Assembly: GCA_041686355.1 (NCBI GenBank)
Contig: JAWLDZ010000073.1
Span: 1-12,084 of the forward strand
Direction: 5' to 3'
From: DSBN01 sp041686355
Lineage (GTDB): Bacteria > Spirochaetota > Spirochaetia > DSM-16054 > Sediminispirochaetaceae
Length of the DNA stretch: 12,084 bases
The notes beneath the pieces were generated by a model. It was not told the DNA's origin and did no database searches. It saw nothing but the letters and a program-made list of their open reading frames with translations. Positions 1 to 6,707 of the stretch are shown here, one piece after another; position 1 is the first letter of the stretch; each line of letters begins with the position of its first letter. The position numbers and the translations under genes are program-made.

Positions 1-1317
1 GGCAACTATCATAAAAATCCTGGCTCTTCCCAAGTCGGGGATGCTTCGGGAAATGAGAAAATAGCCGAGTCCTAAAATTACGGAAGAAATAGCCAAGGGT
101 GCCATTGAGAGCGTATCGATCAATCGACCGAATTTGAGCCGATACCGAACAGTCAGATAACTCAAAGCAGTTCCCACCACCACTGCCGCCGCTGCAGCAA
201 TTATTCCAATGAGGACACTGTTACGGATAGCCGGCAGGGCAATCCGGCCGAATTGACCTGCCCCTGAGCTGAGGAGCTGCTGATACCACTCCAGGGTAAA
301 GCGCAGTTCACCAGCTCGGGTCACCGGTTTTTGTAATGATCGTACCACTACTGCTACCAGCGGTCCGGCGACTATCAGCAGCATCGCGGCAATATAGGCT
401 GCAATTCCGATAAACCCGGTTTTGGAGGGGCGGTTATAGCTGCGGGGCCGCACTGGACCGGAGGCGAGTTCCTGGTGAAAGGCCATTTTATTCTGCAGCT
501 TCACATATATTCCCATAATACCTAAAGTGAGCACCAGCGCGATTATCGATAGAGCTCCGGCTGCGGGTATGTCAAATGAGGTTTTAGCCAGGCGGTAGAT
601 TTCTACCTCGACTGTTGTAAATTGAGGCCCCCCGCCAAGCACAAGGATAATGGCAAAACTAGTAAAGCAGAACATAAAGATAAGCGCCGAAGCGGCGAGG
701 ATAGCCGGCATCAGCTGCGGTAAAATAATGGTGAAAAACAATCGTCGTCGGGGGGCTCCTAGGGTTTGGGCGGCCCACTCCTGCGAGGGGGGCAGCTGCT
801 GCCAGAGGGATGCAATGAGCCTTAATGCAATTGGAAAATTATAAAATCCGTGGGCAAGAATAATCGCCTTTAGGCTGTAGAGCACCCGGAGAGGTGGTTC
901 GGAAAGGTCAAATACCCGCATTAGTACAGAATTGAGCAGCCCGCTGTTCCCGAAGAAGATAACAAATCCCAGCACCACTAAAATCGGAGGAAGTACAAAG
1001 GGGACGCCCGAGGCGGCCCTCACCAGTCTGCGGCCGGGAAAGCGGTACATCGACAGTAAATATGCACCGGGTAAGCCCAGCATAAGTGAAAATATGGTAC
1101 TCAGAATTGCCTGAAAAAAGGTAAACCAAAGAATACGCAGGGTGTAGGGGGAGGTGACCGTCTTTATAAATACAGAAGGGTCAAAACCGCCCTCGGGGAA
1201 AAACCCCTTCAACAGGACGCTAACAATCGGCAGATAGAAAAATAAGGCTAAAAATATTAGTAGAGTGAGAAAGGCCGGATGCGGCCTTTCCCACGAACGG
1301 GCTGACGGCAGGCTCAT
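1..1317 (-). CDS. thiP: Thiamine/TPP ABC transporter permease ThiP (C-terminus cut by window edge)
   Basis: The inner-membrane permease of the thiamine/TPP importer, which forms the channel fed by ThiB. My reading of the minus strand gives 439 uninterrupted codons from ATG at 1317 to the window edge. Hydrophobic segments are clear near residues 17-37, 65-90, 106-122, 150-170, 204-228, 255-271, 303-326 and 365-385. A typical EAA coupling loop begins at E180 (EWAAQTLGAP) and ends near ILPQLMPAI. A second permease half begins around residue 300, as in the duplicated ThiP/FutB type. E. coli ThiP has about 536 residues, so roughly 100, including the second EAA loop, lie outside the window. The start overlaps the thiB stop by one base (TGATGA) with no good ribosome site, so translation is probably coupled to thiB. 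The thiamine assignment rests mainly on ThiB and the riboswitch; the permease alone could be read as iron- or sulfate-type. Confidence 0.9.
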   Translation of the reverse strand, partial: MSLPSARSWERPHPAFLTLLIFLALFFYLPIVSVLLKGFFPEGGFDPSVFIKTVTSPYTLRILWFTFFQAILSTIFSLMLGLPGAYLLSMYRFPGRRLVRAASGVPFVLPPILVVLGFVIFFGNSGLLNSVLMRVFDLSEPPLRVLYSLKAIILAHGFYNFPIALRLIASLWQQLPPSQEWAAQTLGAPRRRLFFTIILPQLMPAILAASALIFMFCFTSFAIILVLGGGPQFTTVEVEIYRLAKTSFDIPAAGALSIIALVLTLGIMGIYVKLQNKMAFHQELASGPVRPRSYNRPSKTGFIGIAAYIAAMLLIVAGPLVAVVVRSLQKPVTRAGELRFTLEWYQQLLSSGAGQFGRIALPAIRNSVLIGIIAAAAAVVVGTALSYLTVRYRLKFGRLIDTLSMAPLAISSVILGLGYFLISRSIPDLGRARIFMIVA

Positions 1318-2372
1318 CAGCGGCTTACTGCCCTTGACCAGCTATCGATCCACTGGTCACGGTTGGCATCGATTTTCTCGGCTTCAAAATAGAACCGCTT
1401 TTCCGGTTGCGGGGCAAAATCGTACGATTCGGGTAGTTCGATTTCCGGCAGTACCGGGTACATCCAGTTGGTAAGGGGAATCACCTCTTGGAACTCTTCG
1501 GTGAGCATGAAATCGATGAACCTTTTGGCCGCTTCGGGATGGGGAGCATTTTTTACCACACCCGCGCCTTCGATCTGCATGTAATGTCCCTCTTCAAACA
1601 GTGCGGCCTGATAACGCTGAGAATCTTCATATTCAACATGATAGGCGGGGCTGGAGGTATAACTTAGCACCAGCGGTGCCTCGCCGTTGGTAAACAGTCC
1701 GTACCCCGAATCCCAGCCCTCGGAGATGGTCAGGACTGAACTCTGCAGCTGCTCCCAATACTCGGTAAACTCATCACCGTAGGTATAGATGGTCCACATC
1801 AGGAAACCCAGTCCGGGGCTGGAGGTTCGGGGATCCATTAAAATAAGCTTATCCTCAAAACGCGGGTCCGTGAGCTCATCCAGACTTGTGGGGGGAGTAT
1901 CAATTTTCTCCGTATCGTAGATGATGGAAAAATAGCCGTAATCATAGGGGGTTACATAATGCTGCGGATCAAATACAAGGTCTTGAGGTACCTTATCCAG
2001 ATTGGGCGAAGTGTAGGCTTCCAGCACATCCTGGCTTTTTGCCCGGGTGACAAGGTTGTTGTCAATTCCGATTAATATATCCGCCTGTGGGTCGTCCTGC
2101 TCCAGGATGGCCTTCTGCAACACCTGTCCGGCATCGCCGACCGATTGCAGACGCACCGGAATTCCGTATTCCTGTTCGAAGCGTTTGCTTATTTCGGGGC
2201 CTGGCCCCCAGTCAGAGGCAAAGGAATCGTAGGCGTACACAACCAGCTCTTCCGCTTCAGATGCCTGGCCTTCGTCTTGGCCCTCTGCTTCACTTGTACC
2301 AGGAGTGAAGAGAACGACCGCTGTAATTGCGAGTGCGACAATTACTATCGCACCGATAAGAATTTTTTTCAT
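1317..2372 (-). CDS. thiB: Thiamine/TPP-binding periplasmic protein ThiB (TbpA)
   Basis: The substrate-binding protein that delivers thiamine and its phosphates to ThiP. It has 351 residues, slightly longer than E. coli ThiB (about 327). Family signatures are strong: VYAYDSFASDWGPGP near residues 45-60, NLVTRA near 105, DYGYFSIIYD near 145, MDPRTSSPGLGFL near 180, SEGWDSGYGLF and LSYTSSPAYH near 220-245. The N-terminus MKKILIGAIVIVALAITAVVLF is a signal peptide or membrane anchor. It has no cysteine lipobox and is followed by a Glu-rich linker (about residues 27-43); cleavage after SEA is possible. The ATG is supported by the ribosome site AGAAGGAG at 2386-2379. It is the first gene of the operon, directly behind the TPP riboswitch, so its expression should fall when TPP is plentiful. 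Confidence 0.96.
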   Translation of the reverse strand: MKKILIGAIVIVALAITAVVLFTPGTSEAEGQDEGQASEAEELVVYAYDSFASDWGPGPEISKRFEQEYGIPVRLQSVGDAGQVLQKAILEQDDPQADILIGIDNNLVTRAKSQDVLEAYTSPNLDKVPQDLVFDPQHYVTPYDYGYFSIIYDTEKIDTPPTSLDELTDPRFEDKLILMDPRTSSPGLGFLMWTIYTYGDEFTEYWEQLQSSVLTISEGWDSGYGLFTNGEAPLVLSYTSSPAYHVEYEDSQRYQAALFEEGHYMQIEGAGVVKNAPHPEAAKRFIDFMLTEEFQEVIPLTNWMYPVLPEIELPESYDFAPQPEKRFYFEAEKIDANRDQWIDSWSRAVSR

Positions 2373-2385
2373 GGCATGCTCCTTC

Positions 2386-2411
2386 TAACGAGAAAAATGG
2401 TAACGAGAAAA
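2386..2411 (-). repeat. Short direct repeat in the thiB leader, next to the ribosome site
   Basis: The 11-mer taacgagaaaa (plus-strand reading) occurs at 2386-2396 and again at 2401-2411, a 15-bp period. It lies between the riboswitch aptamer and the thiB ribosome site, whose first base it overlaps. On the transcript this is a U-rich, weakly structured stretch. Its role is unknown; it may be a simple duplication that sets the distance between aptamer and start codon. Confidence 0.6.
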
Positions 2412-2442
2412 TAGTTTTCTGTTTGAGGGGGAACAGCCTGGT

Positions 2443-2532
2443 CTGTCCTGATCCCTGCGCTGGTATTATCCAGATTCAGGTTCGACGGGTATGTTCTCAG
2501 GCTCGCACTTTTTGCGAACCACCCCACAACAG
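2443..2532 (-). promoter_or_regulatory. TPP riboswitch (THI element) controlling thiBP
   Basis: Read on the minus strand, the conserved TPP aptamer elements appear in order: GTGGGGTG, CTGAGA (2500-2495), ACCCGTCGAACCTGAATCTGG, ATAATACCAGCGCAGGGA. The closing P1 helix can form between CTGTTGTG (2532-2525) and CAGGACAG (2450-2443), with one mismatch. The one departure from consensus is an extra A in CCTGAATCTGG (usually CCTGATCTGG). Downstream, GGACAG (2448-2443) can also pair with CTGTTCC (about 2436-2430) with a bulge. That pairing competes with P1 and could be the switch. No stem followed by a U-run is seen before the start codon, so control is more likely translational than by termination. 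TPP riboswitches are established regulators of thiamine transport and synthesis genes. Confidence 0.95.
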
Positions 2533-2539
2533 CACTTAT

Positions 2540-2568
2540 AGGGTACTAAGCAAAACTGTTCATGTCAA
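2540..2568 (-). promoter_or_regulatory. Promoter of the thiBP operon
   Basis: On the minus strand, a perfect -35 box TTGACA (2568-2563) is followed after 17 bp by TACCCT (2545-2540) as a weak -10 box. A start about seven bases on, near G at 2533, would put the first transcribed base almost at the first base of the riboswitch P1 helix (2532). That agreement supports both calls. Confidence 0.65.
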
Positions 2569-2601
2569 GGATAGGGGGGATGGAATAGCAATAGGGACAG
2601 T

Positions 2602-2625
2602 AATTGCTGTTTTAAAACAGCAATT
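2602..2625. repeat. Perfect 24-bp palindrome between the divergent thiB and murG promoters
   Basis: The half-site AATTGCTGTTTT is followed directly by its exact reverse complement, with no spacer and no mismatch. It lies 34 bp upstream of the thiB -35 box and 11 bp upstream of the murG -35 box. Its position and perfect symmetry suggest an operator for a dimeric DNA-binding protein. A hairpin with a TTAA loop is possible, but no U-run follows on either strand, so a terminator is unlikely. It shares the heptamer AGCAATT with the palindrome at 9461-9484, in opposite polarity. Confidence 0.7.
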
Positions 2626-2636
2626 CGAAGCTAAGA

Positions 2637-2665
2637 TTGAACAGCCCCATTGCTTATGGTATGCT
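2637..2665 (+). promoter_or_regulatory. Probable promoter of the murG operon
   Basis: TTGAAC (2637-2642), a 17-bp spacer and TATGCT (2660-2665) fit a housekeeping sigma-70 promoter. The expected start near 2672 leaves a leader of about 23 nt before the murG GTG codon at 2695. Confidence 0.6.
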
Positions 2666-2694
2666 GATATCAAAACAATAGAGGGTAGGCAACT

Positions 2695-3864
2695 GTGGCA
2701 GTAACAATAGCATGCACCGGCGGGGGAACCGGCGGTCATGTGTTTCCCGGAATTGCAGTAATCGATCAGCTGAAAAAAATCGACAGTTCAACTGAACTGG
2801 AGATTGTATGGATTGGATCGGGTAAACAGATAGAGCGTGATATCACTCGTCGTTTCGATGTCCCCTACTATGCGGTACCCTCCGGGAAACTGAGGCGTTA
2901 TTTCTCTTTGCAGAATTTTATAGATATTTTTAAGCTTGCCGCGGGTGTTATCGTCTCTATCCGCCTGCTGAAAAAACTGAAGGCCGAAGTTCTATTTTCC
3001 AAGGGAGGCTACGTGGCAGTGGCACCGGTGATAGCGGCGCGAATCCTGGGCATTCCTATTCTTACCCACGAATCGGACCGCGACCCCGGTTTAGCAACCC
3101 GGATTGCAGCCCGCTTTGCCGATTACATTTTACTGCCCTATGAGGCTACCCGGCTTGAGCACTTTTCCGAAGCCCCAGGAGCAGACTCCGCCCAGCCAGC
3201 TGATTCCAGCAGCAAACAAGCTCGGGTGCTTGTAACCGGTAATCCGGTACGGGAAGAGCTGTTTTCCGGGGATGCCGCCCGGGGACGGGAACTGCTTGGG
3301 CTGCCTGAATCCGAGCCGCTTGTATTAGTGTTGGGCGGCAGCCAGGGGGCGCGCCAGGTAAACCTTATGCTAAAAGTAATTCTGCCGCAGCTTTTAGAAC
3401 AGGCACTGGTAGTGCATCAGATGGGAGAGCTCGATTATGAAGCCTCTGCAGATCCGCGTTATATTACCGCCCCTCTTTTTCACGAGGAGTTTCCCCATAT
3501 CCTGGCTGCAGCCGATGTGATTATCTCCAGGGCTGGAGCCGGCACTCTTTGGGAGTCGGGAAGCTTGGGGAAGGCTTCGATTCTTATCCCCCTGGGCGGG
3601 GAGAGTTCACGGGGAGACCAGGTCCGGAATGCCCGGCTGTTTGCAGAGCGGGGAGCGGCGGTGATGCTGGAGGGCAAATCTCTTAGTTCGGAGGCCTTGC
3701 TTGAGCATATACACCGGCTGCTGCAGAATGAGGGTGAACGCAGGGCAATGGGGCAGGCTGCTGCTGAACTTTGCCCGGCAGATGCGGCGCTGCGGATAGC
3801 CGAGTTAATCTATTCCCATACACTCCCAGCGAGAGAAACAGAGAGAGGAGCAGTAAAACAATGA
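2695..3864 (+). CDS. murG: UDP-N-acetylglucosamine--undecaprenyl-pyrophosphoryl-MurNAc-peptide transferase MurG
   Basis: A GT28-family glycosyltransferase that adds GlcNAc to lipid I to make lipid II at the inner face of the membrane. It has 389 residues (E. coli MurG: 355). The first G-loop is GGGTGGHVFPG at residues 9-19, a second Gly-rich motif is SKGGYVAVAP (102-111), THESDRDPGLATR is near 124-136, TGNPVRE near 181-187, the third G-loop is LGGSQGARQVN (213-223), and the UDP-GlcNAc-binding stretch is SRAGAGTLWE (278-287). LGGESSRGDQVRNA (300-313) replaces the SAADNHQ-type segment of enterobacterial enzymes. A Ser/Ala-rich insert lies at about 158-176. Translation starts at GTG, placed by the immediate G-loop motif; GAGG at 2681-2684 is a modest ribosome site. 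It is the first gene of a five-gene operon and lies outside any dcw cluster visible here. Confidence 0.95.
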   Translation: MAVTIACTGGGTGGHVFPGIAVIDQLKKIDSSTELEIVWIGSGKQIERDITRRFDVPYYAVPSGKLRRYFSLQNFIDIFKLAAGVIVSIRLLKKLKAEVLFSKGGYVAVAPVIAARILGIPILTHESDRDPGLATRIAARFADYILLPYEATRLEHFSEAPGADSAQPADSSSKQARVLVTGNPVREELFSGDAARGRELLGLPESEPLVLVLGGSQGARQVNLMLKVILPQLLEQALVVHQMGELDYEASADPRYITAPLFHEEFPHILAAADVIISRAGAGTLWESGSLGKASILIPLGGESSRGDQVRNARLFAERGAAVMLEGKSLSSEALLEHIHRLLQNEGERRAMGQAAAELCPADAALRIAELIYSHTLPARETERGAVKQ

Positions 3865-4355
3865 GTTTAGCCGTATTCGATGTAGTTGGTATTCTGATAC
3901 TACTGGCCGCGGGGATACGCTGTACTTTTCGCGGTTTTGTAGCGGAATTTCTTTCTGCCTTGGCTCTGATTACCGGTGTGGCGGCGGCGGTAGTTTTTAC
4001 TGCAACCCTCTCACCCGTGTTAGCCCCTTATATTGGTAATAATCTATGGACTCCGATTATCTCTTTCCTCTTGATTTTTTTAATCGGTTACGCATTTATC
4101 AAAATAATAGAGTCTACCTTCCATCGTGTAATTGAGCGAGTGGAGCTGGAAAAACTCGACCAGGCCTTGGGCTTTTTCCTGGGCTTGATTGAAGGCTTCC
4201 TGGTGCTGGCGCTGCTGGTGTTTGTGTTGCAGCTGCAGACGGTTGTTGAAGTACGCCCTTTTTTGGAGGAGAGTTTTCTGGCGCGTTTTCTTCAGCAAAT
4301 CATCCCGGTAGGAACTCGATTTTTAGAAGAAAGGTTACAGAACTACAGTGTTTGA
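3861..4355 (+). CDS. cvpA: CvpA-family integral membrane protein
   Basis: A 164-residue protein with about four hydrophobic helices (roughly residues 6-22, 26-50, 66-83 and 98-118). The pattern, with an early FRGFVAEFLSALALITGVAAA segment, is typical of the CvpA family. In E. coli CvpA is tied to colicin V production and envelope or bile resistance, but the biochemical role of the family is not settled. I chose ATG 3861 because GAGAGGAG lies just upstream and the ATGA overlap with the murG stop is a typical coupled start. An in-frame start further upstream would lie inside murG. The C-terminal part (about 125-164) is amphipathic and probably cytosolic. Lying between murG and a clamp-loader gene it may serve envelope growth, but that is inference. 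Confidence 0.82.
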   Translation: MSLAVFDVVGILILLAAGIRCTFRGFVAEFLSALALITGVAAAVVFTATLSPVLAPYIGNNLWTPIISFLLIFLIGYAFIKIIESTFHRVIERVELEKLDQALGFFLGLIEGFLVLALLVFVLQLQTVVEVRPFLEESFLARFLQQIIPVGTRFLEERLQNYSV

Positions 4356-5541
4356 AAATATTATCGGTCACCAGCGAATTGTTTCTCAGCTTACACAAGA
4401 GGTTGAACATCAGATGCTTCCAGGGGGACTGCTGTTCTACGGCGATCCCTACAGTGGGAAACTTTCAACCGCTCTGGAACTGGCACGGGTACTCACCTGT
4501 AAACAAGACGGAAAGTGGAGCTGCAACTGCAGCTCCTGTCGGCAGCATCGGGTGCTCGATCATCCCTACCTTTTGATGCTCGGCTCACGCTATTTCAACG
4601 AAGAGATAGCCGCCGCTGCCGACACTCTCCAGCATAGTCGCAGCGAAGGTGCGCGGTTTCTGTTTATCCGGGCAGTCAGAAAATTGACCCGACGATTTGA
4701 CCCGATGTTGTGGGAGGGAAACGAATCGAAGTTGAAGAAGATTCAAGACTCCATAACCAAGCTTGAAGAGGAACTGGAGAACTTCTATCCGGAGGTAGAA
4801 CTACCGGAGGAGAGCAAACTTGAGAAGTCTCTGAAGAAGGTAAGTTCATACTGTATGGAGCTGGAAAAGGTGGTTCCCCGGGATACCATTCCAATTGATC
4901 AAATCCGGGCGGTAAACCTGTGGGTGCATACCAGCAGTTCCGACCAGTCCAAGGTAGTGATTTTGGAGAATGCCGATAAGATGGGAGACGCCTCCCGAAA
5001 TGCGCTGCTAAAGACCCTGGAGGAGCCCCCCGGGGGTACCTATTTTATACTGCTCTCAGCTCGTAAGGGACGTATTTTGCCTACCATCCTTTCAAGAGTT
5101 CGACATTACTATTTTCCACAGCGTTCTTCGGAGGTAGCGGTCCAGGTTCTGCAGAAAATATTTCGTATCTCCTCACCTGAGTATCCCGATCTGCGTTCAT
5201 TTTTTCTTGCCTGGCGCGGAGTACCCCTGGAAAAGCTGCGCGCCCAGTCGGAGCATTTTTTTAGTTATGTCTGGGGGGATTCCGAGTGGGAACCGGAGAA
5301 GCTGGATGAGTTCCTTCAGGATTCACAGCTCAAGCTCTATTTTATCCCTTTTTTAAAAGAGCTCAGTGAGACCCTGGGAGAGTATATGGCGGATTCACAG
5401 AGCAGTCTACCGGTCTCTTACGGGGTGTTGGAAAGCTGGAACCGAAAAATAAAGGCGGCCCTCGTAAATTTTGAGCATTACAATCAAGCCCCGGATCTTC
5501 TACTGGAGGGGCTGCTGTACTCGATGAAGGAGATGGTATGA
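4348..5541 (+). CDS. holB: DNA polymerase III delta-prime-like clamp-loader subunit
   Basis: A AAA+ protein of the DnaX/HolB group, expected to be part of the clamp loader that places the sliding clamp on DNA. It has 397 residues (E. coli delta prime: 334). The opening FENIIGHQRIVSQL is typical. The P-loop is degenerate (GDPYSGKL, K38, followed by Leu where Ser/Thr is usual), as expected for delta prime, which does not use ATP. A zinc module has C51, C59, C61 and C64. After HPYLLML (about 72-78) comes an insertion of about 95 residues, including a probable coiled coil (about 126-146). The family sequence resumes at IPIDQIR (181-187), followed by KVVILENADKMGDASRNALLKTLEEPP and ILPTILSRVRHY, where SRV replaces the usual SRC. 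The GTG start gives an 8-bp overlap with the upstream gene. An ATG start would remove the conserved N-terminus. Confidence 0.88.
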   Translation: MFENIIGHQRIVSQLTQEVEHQMLPGGLLFYGDPYSGKLSTALELARVLTCKQDGKWSCNCSSCRQHRVLDHPYLLMLGSRYFNEEIAAAADTLQHSRSEGARFLFIRAVRKLTRRFDPMLWEGNESKLKKIQDSITKLEEELENFYPEVELPEESKLEKSLKKVSSYCMELEKVVPRDTIPIDQIRAVNLWVHTSSSDQSKVVILENADKMGDASRNALLKTLEEPPGGTYFILLSARKGRILPTILSRVRHYYFPQRSSEVAVQVLQKIFRISSPEYPDLRSFFLAWRGVPLEKLRAQSEHFFSYVWGDSEWEPEKLDEFLQDSQLKLYFIPFLKELSETLGEYMADSQSSLPVSYGVLESWNRKIKAALVNFEHYNQAPDLLLEGLLYSMKEMV

Positions 5542-6707
5542 GAAAATTTATCCAGCGAGCCCTCAACAAGCTTTCTAAACTCGACCAGGAACAAATTCGA
5601 GCACTGTTGTACGATTTAGCCTCTGAAAACGAGACCCTTGAAATGGTGCTCAACTCTATGACCGACGGAGTCTTAGTGACCGACCTGGAGCACAAAATAA
5701 TTTTCACTAACCAAGGGGTCCGTTCGCTGCTTCCTATGCTTCGCAGCGAACCGGAAGAGCATCTTCTGTGGGAGGTGATCGGTGATGAAGAAATAGCCTC
5801 GTTTTTGAAGGAGAGCGTACAAGGGAATTCACAAAGGGAGGAGGAGGAATTTACCCTGGATGGAAGTGGACCGGACCGAACCCTCTCTTTTTCGGTAGTA
5901 CCGGTCAACCGGGATGATGAGCCTCACGGAAACCTTATTTTGGTCTCCGACATTACCGAGAGACGTAAACGGGAGGCGCGCCTGCGCCGAGCCGAGAGCC
6001 TGGCCTCGCTGACAACCCTGGCTGCGGGGGTAGCCCATGAAATTAAAAATCCCCTCGGTTCAATTGGTATTCATATCCAGCTGATTCAAAAAGCCCTCAA
6101 GCAGAACCAATGTCTGGATGAGGAGACCGCCGGGCGCTATCTTGAGATAATTACCGAAGAAATAGAGCGACTGAATGGGATTGTGGTGGATTTTCTGTTT
6201 GCGGTACGGCCGATGGATACCAGTATGAAACGCAGCACCGTCAACGGGGTCGTGGAAGAACTGATTGAGTTTATCAAGTACGAATTGGAAGAGAATCAAG
6301 TGAAGCTGGATACCAAGCTTCAACGGAACTTGCCGAAGGTTGACTTGGATGAAAAGTACATGAAGCAGGCTTTAATCAATATAATAAAAAATGGGGTAGC
6401 TGCGATGAATCAAGGGGGAACCCTCACAATTGTAACTAGGGAAGACCACGGCTTCGTTCATATTGATATCAGCGATAGCGGAATCGGCATGTCCGAAGAG
6501 CAGCTGTCCAAGATTTTTGAACCCTATTACACTACTAAAGAGTTTGGTTCTGGTTTAGGATTAACGGTGGTGTATAAGGTAATTCGGGAACATAACGGTG
6601 AGGTATCAGTGCATTCCCGGGAGAATCAAGGGACTACCTTCACTATTAGCTTGCCGATACCGAACAGCGAGAAACGACTGCTTGATTGGAAAGGTGAAGA
6701 GGAATGA
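5538..6707 (+). CDS. Cytosolic PAS-domain sensor histidine kinase (NtrB/AtoS-like)
   Basis: A 389-residue kinase that should phosphorylate the response regulator encoded just downstream. There is no signal peptide or membrane segment, so the signal is probably internal. The order is: short N-terminal helix (1-30), one PAS domain (about 32-140, with VLNSMTDGVLVTDLEHKI and ending LVSDITERRK), the dimerisation helices with phospho-acceptor H167 in GVAHEIKNPLGS, then the ATPase domain. The ATPase has an N box with N281 and N285, a G1 box DSGIGM (313-318), an F box FEPYYTTK (327-334) and a G2 box GSGLGL (337-342). HEIKNPL and this arrangement are typical of kinases paired with NtrC-type regulators. 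The ATG overlaps the holB stop by 4 bp and has AAGGAG at 5527-5532. The ligand of the PAS domain cannot be told from sequence. Confidence 0.95.
   Translation: MRKFIQRALNKLSKLDQEQIRALLYDLASENETLEMVLNSMTDGVLVTDLEHKIIFTNQGVRSLLPMLRSEPEEHLLWEVIGDEEIASFLKESVQGNSQREEEEFTLDGSGPDRTLSFSVVPVNRDDEPHGNLILVSDITERRKREARLRRAESLASLTTLAAGVAHEIKNPLGSIGIHIQLIQKALKQNQCLDEETAGRYLEIITEEIERLNGIVVDFLFAVRPMDTSMKRSTVNGVVEELIEFIKYELEENQVKLDTKLQRNLPKVDLDEKYMKQALINIIKNGVAAMNQGGTLTIVTREDHGFVHIDISDSGIGMSEEQLSKIFEPYYTTKEFGSGLGLTVVYKVIREHNGEVSVHSRENQGTTFTISLPIPNSEKRLLDWKGEEE

Noticed and set aside
2423..2704. A 93-codon open frame on the plus strand
   Set aside because: It runs antisense through the TPP riboswitch, both promoters and the palindrome into the murG start, and the product matches no family I recognise.
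3771..3860. A longer CvpA-like protein starting inside murG
   Set aside because: The added residues are shadow translation of the murG end; ATG 3861 has a good ribosome site and an ATGA overlap.
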